This document shows, one piece after another, positions 1 to 6,293 of a stretch of 11,793 nt of DNA. A program made the translations under genes and the position numbers. The notes below the pieces were generated by a model. That model was not told the DNA's origin. It was given only the letters and a program-made list of their open reading frames with translations, and ran no database searches. The DNA is from Cyanobacteria bacterium HKST-UBA02. GTDB lineage: Bacteria; Cyanobacteriota; Vampirovibrionia; Obscuribacterales; Obscuribacteraceae. Each line of letters opens with the position of its first letter. Positions within the stretch are counted from its first letter, which is position 1. The stretch spans positions 1 through 11,793 of the forward strand of contig JAGQHH010000248.1 in assembly GCA_020431945.1 (NCBI GenBank), written 5' to 3'.

Positions 1-1
1 T

Positions 2-3000
2 CCCCTGGAAGCATATCCGGAGCTCTCCAACCCCCAGGTGCGGATCATCAGCCTGTATCCGGGGAAAGGCGCCGAGGAGGTCGAAAAGCTCGTCACCATC
101 CCTCTCGAGAAGGAGCTCTACGGCATCCCCAAAGAGACAGCCTTGCGATCGCTTTCGCTTTACGGACTCTCGGTAGTGACCCTCACTTTTTCTGAGGGCA
201 CCGACAGTACCCTTGCCCGACAGAGAGTCCTGGAGAGAATTCATCAAGCCAGCCTTCCCGGCGACGTCCAGCCTCATCTCGAACCTGATGTAGGCTCGCT
301 CCGGGAGATCTTCCGCTACAGTCTTCACAGTCCGTATTACAGCCCCATGGGTCTTCGTTCCGTGCAGCAGTGGGAGGTGGAGAAACTCTTCCGGCAGATT
401 CCCGGAGTGATTGGCGTAGTCAACGAGGGTGGTCCGACCAAGACATACCAGATTCTGGTCGATCCGCACCATCTACGCTCCCATGATGTTACCTTGCAGG
501 AAGTCTTCGCCGCCATCGAAGGCTCTAATGCCACCTCCGGTGGCGGCTTCATGGAGCGCAATGGTCAGGCAATGATCGTCCGACAACTCGGGCTGTTACA
601 GGGCACCGCAGACATCGAGGCGGTTGTCGTCAAAGAGACCGAGGGCGGCATCCCGATCAGGGTGAAAGACGTCGCGGACGTGCGTATCGGCCCCATGGTA
701 AGAAGAGGCCAGGTCGGACAGGATCGCGAGGATGACGCGGTGGAAGGGATAGTCCTCCTCAGACGAGGAGAGAACCCGTCGACCGTTCTGACTGCCCTCA
801 AGGAGCGCCTCCCGGAGATCATCTCGAGACTCCCTGCCGGTGTCTCGTTCCAGACTCTCTATGATCGCTCGGGTCTGGTGGAGCGGACCCTCGAGACAGT
901 CGGCAAGAACGTTACCATCGGAATCACCCTGGTGCTCTTGTTTTTATGCGTATTCCTGGTAGATTTCGGCTCGGCGGCCGTAACAGCGATAGTGATACCA
1001 CTATCGATCCTGGTGGCTTTCATCTCCCTCACGATTCTCGACGTGCCTGCCAACCTGCTCAGCCTGGGCGCTATCGACTTCGGCATCCTGGTGGACAGCG
1101 CCGTGGTGATGACCGAGAATATCGTCCGCCGGCTGTCCGATGAGGGCAAGGACCTCAGCCCTCGCGAAAGGTTGATTCTACTTTCCGAGTCCGCTCGCGA
1201 GGTAGCCGGACCGATTATCTCTGGAATAGCCGTGATCATCGCCACATTCCTGCCGATTTTCACATTCGCCGGGGTGGAAGGAAGGCTCTTCCGTCCGCTG
1301 GCTATCACCATGGTGACTGCTCTTATCGGTGCCGGTCTGGCCGCAATCACGATCATTCCGGTGATCCTTTCTTTTCTCTATGGCAAAAAACCTCCCACCG
1401 AAAAAGAGAGCCCTGTCGTGACCTTAGCCAGGCGCATCTACCGCCCCGCTTTAAAGTGGTCCCTGCGCAATCCGGTCCTTGTAATCTGTCTTGCCGCTCT
1501 ATCCTTCGGGGCCTCTATCTTGCTCTTCCTGAATCTCGGCTCCGAGTTCCTGCCCCATCTGGAGGAGGGAAATATCTGGTTGCGGGCAACAGTAAAACCG
1601 GGAAGCGTCACCCTCGAGGAATCGGTCAAGGTAGCCAGGGAAATCCGTCTGAAACTGCTCGATTATGAAGAGGTCACAGAGGTCCTCTCTCAGGTAGGCG
1701 GTCCCGACGATGGCACCGACCCGGCGCGATTCGCCGATCAAGAGTTCTATATAGAACTGAAGCCGGCCAATCAGTGGCGTAAAAAGTTCGGTGAAGACAA
1801 GCAGAGATTGATTGCCGACATGCGGGAGAAACTCGAGGTCATCCCCAATGTCGGGTATTACTTCACCCAGTATATTCAAACCACCCTGGATGAGGCTCTT
1901 TCGGGAGTCCAGGGATCTCTGGTGGCAAAAGTGTCAGGCAATGATCTTGCCACCCTGGAGAAACTGGGTCAAAAAGTGGGTCATATCATGACCGAAACCC
2001 CGGGCATAGTCGATGTCATTGTTGATCCTCTCCTGGGCCAGCCGCAGGTATCAATCAAGATCGATAGGAACAAGGCGGCTCGCTACGGTCTCAATGTCGG
2101 CGACCTGAGAGATCTCGTCGAGATAGCCATAGGAGGCAAGACCGCTACCACAGCCATCGAAGGCGAAAGACGCTTCGACGTTCTTGTACGCCTCAAAGAA
2201 TCCTATCGAGAAAGTCCTGCTGCCATAGAACACATACTGGTGGACACACCCGAAGCAATGAAAATCCCCCTTTCTCAGCTAGCCGCCGTGGAGGAGACTG
2301 TAGGCGCCACCCAGATCTGGCGAGACGCAGGCTCGAGGCTCGCAACGATCAGGGCCAATGTCCGCGGGCGCGACCTGGCGACGGCGGTGGCCGATGCACA
2401 GAAAAGAGTGGCCAATCAGCTGAAGCTGCCGGAAGGATACCGGGTAGCCTGGAGCGGCGAGTTCGAGCGTCAGCAAGAGGCAACCCATCAGCTGGCGGTT
2501 GTCGTTCCGGTAACTCTGGCTCTGATTATCGTTATTCTCTATCTGGCCTGCGGCACCCTTACAGGAGCACTGGTCATGTTCTCGGTGGTTCCCCTAGCCG
2601 CCATCGGGGCGATCCTCGCTCTCTATCTCACCGGCACCTATTTCTCCATATCAGCCGGCGTCGGTTTCATAGCCCTCTTCGGTCTGGCAGTAAAAAATGG
2701 GATCCTTCTAGTATCATTCATCAGCGAGTTGCGTCATGAGGGCGCCGGTCTCGCGCGAGCCGTCTACAATGGAGCGCTGATCCGTATGAGACCTGTGCTT
2801 ATGACTGCCACCATCGCCGCGGTCGGACTGTTGCCCGCGGCAGTCTCAACCGAGATTGGCGCCCAGAGCCAGAGACCTTTCGCAATTGTTATAATTGGAG
2901 GCTTGATTTCCTGCACATTTTTGACTCTATTCGTCCTTCCTGCCATCTACCTGCGTTTTTCTCCCAGCACCAGAAGGTCCGCGGACTCGAAGCCGACGGA

Positions 3001-3037
3001 GAAAGCCGATTCCCAAGCGGAGGCCAGTACCAGATGA
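2..3037 (+). CDS. czcA: Heavy-metal efflux RND permease, CzcA/CusA family (pump A), 5' end outside the window
   Basis: Inner-membrane proton-driven pump of the HME-RND family, which exports metal ions through a tripartite complex. The reading frame is open from base 2, where the residues match the stretch just after TM1 in CzcA. About 35-40 N-terminal residues, including TM1, are therefore missing; the 1011 visible codons fit a full length near 1050. Two large periplasmic porter regions alternate with membrane blocks (about 905-1390 and 2500-2960). The TM4 signature is at 1076-1117: Asp (1076), Asp (1094) and Glu (1115) in the pattern DFGILVD..VVM.EN. These acidic residues are the proton-relay/metal-selectivity positions of CzcA-type pumps and are absent in Cu/Ag-type CusA. 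A divalent cation substrate is therefore inferred, but the exact metal is not decidable. The C-terminus is a polar tail after the last TM. The stop overlaps the adaptor start as ATGA, indicating translational coupling. Confidence 0.95.
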   Translation, partial: PLEAYPELSNPQVRIISLYPGKGAEEVEKLVTIPLEKELYGIPKETALRSLSLYGLSVVTLTFSEGTDSTLARQRVLERIHQASLPGDVQPHLEPDVGSLREIFRYSLHSPYYSPMGLRSVQQWEVEKLFRQIPGVIGVVNEGGPTKTYQILVDPHHLRSHDVTLQEVFAAIEGSNATSGGGFMERNGQAMIVRQLGLLQGTADIEAVVVKETEGGIPIRVKDVADVRIGPMVRRGQVGQDREDDAVEGIVLLRRGENPSTVLTALKERLPEIISRLPAGVSFQTLYDRSGLVERTLETVGKNVTIGITLVLLFLCVFLVDFGSAAVTAIVIPLSILVAFISLTILDVPANLLSLGAIDFGILVDSAVVMTENIVRRLSDEGKDLSPRERLILLSESAREVAGPIISGIAVIIATFLPIFTFAGVEGRLFRPLAITMVTALIGAGLAAITIIPVILSFLYGKKPPTEKESPVVTLARRIYRPALKWSLRNPVLVICLAALSFGASILLFLNLGSEFLPHLEEGNIWLRATVKPGSVTLEESVKVAREIRLKLLDYEEVTEVLSQVGGPDDGTDPARFADQEFYIELKPANQWRKKFGEDKQRLIADMREKLEVIPNVGYYFTQYIQTTLDEALSGVQGSLVAKVSGNDLATLEKLGQKVGHIMTETPGIVDVIVDPLLGQPQVSIKIDRNKAARYGLNVGDLRDLVEIAIGGKTATTAIEGERRFDVLVRLKESYRESPAAIEHILVDTPEAMKIPLSQLAAVEETVGATQIWRDAGSRLATIRANVRGRDLATAVADAQKRVANQLKLPEGYRVAWSGEFERQQEATHQLAVVVPVTLALIIVILYLACGTLTGALVMFSVVPLAAIGAILALYLTGTYFSISAGVGFIALFGLAVKNGILLVSFISELRHEGAGLARAVYNGALIRMRPVLMTATIAAVGLLPAAVSTEIGAQSQRPFAIVIIGGLISCTFLTLFVLPAIYLRFSPSTRRSADSKPTEKADSQAEASTR

Positions 3038-4266
3038 GCAAAGCTTGCTGGTGCTCGATAATTGCAGCCGCGGTCCTCACTTCATGCACTACCGGGCCGG
3101 AAAGCGCGAAGCATCCCGACACCCACCAGATATCGGGCCCGGCTATCCTGCAGCTCGATAAGGATCAACTGACAGAGATCCATCTGACTACAGCAGGAGT
3201 AGAATCCAGCCTGGTCGATACGGAAATCGAGCTTGTCGGACAGGTGGAGGAGAACGACTATCTCTCGACACCGGTTATTTCGCTTGTGCCGGGCAAGATC
3301 GAAAAAGTGCTGGTCCAGCTTGGAGACACTGTGCGCAAAGGTCAGGTCCTTGCCAAGATCCGCAGCGATGAAGTGGCCAGAATCGAAGCGGACCTTCTCA
3401 AAGAAGTCCTGGGATATGAGGCAGACATAGAGCAGACCAAGGTCGAGCTGGAGGTCGCCCGAAAGACCTTCGAACGCCACCAACAACTATTCGAGGAAGG
3501 CATCGGAGCAAGGGCGCAACTGGAAACAGCCAAGGGAGAGCTGCAGAAAGCCGAGGCCCGGCTGGTTTCTCTCAACGAGAAAAAGCGCTCGGCGATTCTA
3601 ACTACATGCGAGCGCTTGAAGCTTTTCGGCATGACCAGAAAAGAGATCGACCGCTTGCTAGAGACAAGGATCGTAGACAACATGTTTGACGTTGTTTCGC
3701 CTCGTAACGGGACGATCGTCGAGCGTCATGTTGATATCGGTCAACTCCTGGAGGTGTCCCAGAACATGTTCGTAGTCTCGGACCTGTCCGAGGTCTGGGT
3801 GAGCGCACAGGTCTTCGAGAAAGATATAGACGAGATCGCCGACGGCGACCACGAGCCGGCCATAGTCCTGGTTGACAGCTTTCCAGGTCGCACATTTCAC
3901 GGAGAGGTGGACTATATAGGCGCCACTCTCGATCCCAAGAGCCGCACGCTTCCGGTAAGGGCTACCGTTTCCAATCCAGGATGCATGCTTCGGCCGAGGA
4001 TGTACGCTCGAATGATCGTGACCATCGGTAGGAGAAGAGCCCTTGTAGTCCCCACAGCCGCCGTGCAGAGGACCGGAGAGTCGCAACTGGTCTATGTAGT
4101 GCGTAACAACCGCACTTTTGAGGAACGGAAGATCGACATCGAAGGAACCAGGGGCAGGCTAGCCCTGGTAGGAAAAGGGCTGAGGCAGGGGGAAAAAGTG
4201 GTGGTGGGAGGAAGTCTGCAGCTCAATGGCCTGGCCGTAAAGCAAGCCACCGGTGGAGGCGAGTAA
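3034..4266 (+). CDS. RND periplasmic adaptor (membrane fusion protein), lipoprotein, CzcB/CusB type
   Basis: Adaptor that bridges the inner-membrane RND pump and an outer membrane channel in the periplasm. The 410 residues start with a short lipoprotein signal with lipobox LTSC, so Cys18 is the expected lipidated residue. Next comes the first half of a lipoyl domain (about 80-110, with the turn LGDTVRKGQVL). An alpha-helical coiled-coil hairpin follows (about 111-185, many Glu/Lys/Leu). The second lipoyl half is at about 219-245 (SPRNGTIVERHVDIGQ), then a beta-barrel and a C-terminal membrane-proximal domain (to about 400). It lacks the His-rich metal-binding N-terminus of some CzcB proteins. 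Its start overlaps the pump A stop (ATGA), so the two are almost certainly co-translated. The family call is firm; the metal is not determined. Confidence 0.93.
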   Translation: MSKACWCSIIAAAVLTSCTTGPESAKHPDTHQISGPAILQLDKDQLTEIHLTTAGVESSLVDTEIELVGQVEENDYLSTPVISLVPGKIEKVLVQLGDTVRKGQVLAKIRSDEVARIEADLLKEVLGYEADIEQTKVELEVARKTFERHQQLFEEGIGARAQLETAKGELQKAEARLVSLNEKKRSAILTTCERLKLFGMTRKEIDRLLETRIVDNMFDVVSPRNGTIVERHVDIGQLLEVSQNMFVVSDLSEVWVSAQVFEKDIDEIADGDHEPAIVLVDSFPGRTFHGEVDYIGATLDPKSRTLPVRATVSNPGCMLRPRMYARMIVTIGRRRALVVPTAAVQRTGESQLVYVVRNNRTFEERKIDIEGTRGRLALVGKGLRQGEKVVVGGSLQLNGLAVKQATGGGE

Positions 4267-4268
4267 TA

Positions 4269-4577
4269 ATGAAGTTGATCACCGCTTTTATCCAAACCTT
4301 CATGCTGGACAAAGTGACGCGGGCCTTGAGGCAATCAGGGATAAATAGCTTCAGCGTGACGGAGATCCAGGGAGCGGGTCACGAGCAAATCGGGGAAGCC
4401 GACTATCTGTCAAAGAAAATCAGGATCGATATCGCAATTCGTGACCAAGACACCGAGCAGACCACTCGACTTATCCTCGAGAAAGCCTCCACCCATCAAC
4501 CAGGGGATGGACTTATACTGGTGCAGGACCTTTGCACAGCTATCAACATCGATACCGGAATGGCAATCGAAGAGTAG
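4269..4577 (+). CDS. PII-like signalling protein in the efflux operon (PII-NG-like, short T-loop)
   Basis: A 102-residue protein that aligns along its whole length with the GlnB/GlnK fold. It shares the N-terminal strand and helix (F.LDKV..AL...GI), the V(T)E.. strand, the GDG B-loop (79-81) and the C-terminal DTG. It departs from true nitrogen regulators. The T-loop (about 37-50) is about 8 residues shorter and lacks the uridylylated Tyr51 context. Lys90 of GlnB is Leu82 here, and Arg101 and Arg103 are Asn93 and Asp95. These are ATP-phosphate ligands in GlnB, so canonical ATP/2-oxoglutarate sensing looks unlikely. A PII side group linked to heavy-metal RND operons has been described (PII-NG), and this gene fits its context: it begins 2 bases after the adaptor stop, behind a GGTGGAGG ribosome site. 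CutA is the other possible relative but matches less well. Proposed role: trimeric cytoplasmic modulator or metal/nucleotide sensor for pump A (inference). Confidence 0.85.
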   Translation: MKLITAFIQTFMLDKVTRALRQSGINSFSVTEIQGAGHEQIGEADYLSKKIRIDIAIRDQDTEQTTRLILEKASTHQPGDGLILVQDLCTAINIDTGMAIEE

Positions 4578-4580
4578 ACA

Positions 4581-4616
4581 AAAAATCAAATCCCCGAGTG
4601 GCTGATCTCGGGGATT
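4581..4616 (-). terminator. Rho-independent terminator of the leftward sigma-factor operon
   Basis: A perfect 10-bp stem (4589-4598 with 4607-4616, AATCCCCGAG / CTCGGGGATT) with an 8-base loop. Read on the minus strand, the stem is followed by TGATTTTTTG, a proper T-tract. On the plus strand no T-run follows, so the hairpin is polar and serves the minus-strand genes. It sits only 11 bases past the stop of the PII-like gene, and may slow or partly stop plus-strand transcripts by hairpin alone. Confidence 0.8.
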
Positions 4617-4682
4617 GATCTCGGATCCGTCTGCTGCATTCTGACAGGCTCCGAAAAAGGTTGGATCTAGAAGAAACTGGAT

Positions 4683-5366
4683 TTAGATGCGGAAGAACGG
4701 AGTCTCCACAACTTTATCCGTCCAGAGAACCTGGATCTGATATTCACCAGGGCCGACTTTGACAGCCGGGGCTACCACCGAGCCGTCCTGATTCGTTTTT
4801 TTCGAATAGACGACTCCCCGCTCAGACTCGGTGACGCGAATCTCAACATCCGGCATGGCGTTTTCATCGCTGTCTTTGGCCTGAAGCAGAATACGCAGCT
4901 GGTCTTTGTCCACCAGCCAACCCAGGTTGACCTGGATCTTGGTGTCTTCGACCTGCTTTTCGAAGGTACCCAGCGATACCAGCTGGCTCCCTACACCCCG
5001 CATTGCCCCTGCCGGGACCATTTGACGCCACGCCATACCGGCAAGCATGTCCTGCCAGGTGTTGATAGCGGCGTCGCGGGAAGCACCGACGAGATCCTTG
5101 AGCGCCAGGACCGCCTTTTCGGTGGCGGGCTGGAAATTCATACCGCCCAGGAGTTTGCCCGTGACACGAGCAAGTATCGACTCGTCATTCTTCGACAAAG
5201 TCGTGTGCATAGAGGCATTCCACATAGCCCGGTCGAAAAGCGGATTTTCGCCCGGCAACGGGAGAGCCTCTTCATGGTTCCGGCAGAACGCTTCGAAAGC
5301 ATCTGCGCAGTCCCGCTCATCTTCGATGGCGAGGATATTTTTCAGTTTTTCATCAAGAGTAGCCAT
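4683..5366 (-). CDS. Hypothetical protein, partner of the adjacent sigma factor
   Basis: I do not recognise this 227-residue protein. It has no signal peptide or membrane segment, so it is probably cytoplasmic. The N-terminal two thirds (1-145) look helical and acidic, with a short Gly/Met-rich stretch (about 100-125). The last 85 residues look like a small beta-sandwich. That part has a pattern such as V.I.V (about 173-177), then NQDGS and a final GPGEYQIQV, which resembles carboxypeptidase-regulatory-like or Ig-like folds. It lies 9 bases downstream of the sigma-factor stop, behind an AGGAGAAGG ribosome site that overlaps that stop. It is thus co-transcribed and probably translated in step with it. 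By position it could be an anti-sigma factor or sigma accessory protein, but it has no zinc-finger HxxxCxxC motif and no transmembrane domain, so it is not a classic ECF anti-sigma. Function unknown. Confidence 0.8.
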   Translation of the reverse strand: MATLDEKLKNILAIEDERDCADAFEAFCRNHEEALPLPGENPLFDRAMWNASMHTTLSKNDESILARVTGKLLGGMNFQPATEKAVLALKDLVGASRDAAINTWQDMLAGMAWRQMVPAGAMRGVGSQLVSLGTFEKQVEDTKIQVNLGWLVDKDQLRILLQAKDSDENAMPDVEIRVTESERGVVYSKKTNQDGSVVAPAVKVGPGEYQIQVLWTDKVVETPFFRI

Positions 5367-5375
5367 TACCTTCTC

Positions 5376-6134
5376 CTAGATCCGTGTTTCGTCCTGGTCC
5401 AGTATGTCTTTGAATGCCTTCAAGGTTCGGACGATCTTCTTATCGACCGTATCTATACTCTTGGGTTCCATTTTTAGACACGAAATCAGATCTTCTCTTT
5501 TGTATCCCTCGACATACTTCAAAACGAAGCAGGTGCGGTGGATTCCGGGTGGCAACTCCTGCAAAATCGCTTCTATTAAATTGTTAATCATGGCCCTCTG
5601 GGCCGGATTGCTGTGTTCGGAGGTGGAAAGCACTGAATATTCCCAGCCGAATATCTCTTCCGGGGAGCGATTGTCGTCGCTATCGAACATCGAGTCCAGG
5701 GAGGTGGTCCTGTACTGGCTGGTGGTGGACGGGGTCTCGTCGAAGGACTTGCCGGCGGAGACCCGGCTGACGCTCATAATCTCGCCGTCCATTACTTCCA
5801 TGCGGGAGGGGCTGACTGTGACTTCCCGGGACTCTTTCTTGCGCTCTTCCTCTTCTGCCTGCTTCTCGGAGCGTTTTCTCAATTTGACCTTGTGATAGCG
5901 CTCGAGATTCTGAGCAATCGCTTTGTTGCAAGCTCCAAGACAGTAAAGGGCGAGATTGGCGTCCGGATGGGAAGGATCGAAATTCTTGCTGACCATAATC
6001 AGGGCGTTCTGGAGAATATCCTCGATATCCTCGTCGGTGGCCAGACGGGCGCGAGACCTGATATAGCGCATCATTCTCTTGGGGGTGAATTCCATCTCCC
6101 CCCTGAGAAAGGCTTTGCTTTCACGGTCATTCAT
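5376..6134 (-). CDS. Sigma-70 family (ECF-like) RNA polymerase sigma factor with long Ser/Thr-rich linker
   Basis: Directs RNA polymerase to a set of promoters. Region 2 is at residues about 20-85, with the DIEDILQNA core-binding segment (36-44). Region 4 is at about 175-245 (LPPG..R..FVLKYVEGY, then a helix-turn-helix with KSIDTV). Region 3 is absent, as in ECF sigma factors. The protein is 252 residues, longer than the usual ECF length of about 160-210, because 86 residues (89-174) separate the two domains. That linker starts with a highly charged Glu/Lys/Arg helix, then becomes rich in Ser and Thr (24 of 86) and Asp/Glu. The ATG at 6134 is the first start after an in-frame stop (6141-6143) but has no clear Shine-Dalgarno. 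An internal ATG (Met14) follows a GGGGGGAG run directly, so a shorter form is possible. Co-transcribed with the 227-residue gene. Confidence 0.85.
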   Translation of the reverse strand: MNDRESKAFLRGEMEFTPKRMMRYIRSRARLATDEDIEDILQNALIMVSKNFDPSHPDANLALYCLGACNKAIAQNLERYHKVKLRKRSEKQAEEEERKKESREVTVSPSRMEVMDGEIMSVSRVSAGKSFDETPSTTSQYRTTSLDSMFDSDDNRSPEEIFGWEYSVLSTSEHSNPAQRAMINNLIEAILQELPPGIHRTCFVLKYVEGYKREDLISCLKMEPKSIDTVDKKIVRTLKAFKDILDQDETRI

Positions 6135-6177
6135 TAATGGTCAGTTGCCCGATTTAAAAGGTTGTCTTCCAATGAAA

Positions 6178-6206
6178 TATATATGATTGACTGGATTCCT
6201 TCCCAA
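6178..6206 (-). promoter_or_regulatory. Predicted sigma-70-type promoter for the sigma-factor operon
   Basis: On the minus strand a -35 box TTGGGA (6201-6206) is separated by exactly 17 bases from a -10 box TATATA (6178-6183). Transcription would begin near 6170, about 36 bases before the ATG at 6134. It is the best promoter in the 159-base divergent gap. If it is right, the sigma gene is driven, at least in part, by a housekeeping-type promoter. Confidence 0.5.
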
Positions 6207-6211
6207 AGGCC

Positions 6212-6240
6212 TTGAAACTTCGGTTGCTCAATGTTAGCAA
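6212..6240 (+). promoter_or_regulatory. Weak candidate promoter for the outer-membrane-factor/kinase genes
   Basis: TTGAAA (6212-6217) with a 17-base spacer to TAGCAA (6235-6240). The -10 match is poor, so this may not be a real housekeeping promoter. An alternative is that the divergent operon is read by a different sigma factor, possibly the one encoded opposite. The short inverted pair TTGCT/AGCAA (6224-6228, 6236-6240) falls inside this site, but it is short enough to be chance. Confidence 0.2.
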
Positions 6241-6293
6241 ATTGTAAGCGAAGTCCTTCCCGGCCTGGCTTATAAGGTCTTATCCTTTGTTGG

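Noticed and set aside
859..1356. Long open frame on the minus strand inside pump A
   Set aside because: It lies opposite highly conserved membrane segments of pump A, its translation is low in family-like features, and it has no ribosome site. It is a shadow of the real gene.
4603..4624. Direct repeat TGATCTCGG (4603-4611 and 4616-4624) beside the terminator
   Set aside because: The first copy overlaps the terminator stem and two 9-base copies are too few for an array. It may be chance or slippage.
4622..4629. 8-base palindrome CGGATCCG in the gap between converging operons
   Set aside because: Single short palindrome without a second copy or flanking structure.
6224..6240. Inverted pair TTGCT/AGCAA as an operator
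   Set aside because: Five-base arms with a 7-base gap are expected by chance, and no regulator of the matching type is encoded here.
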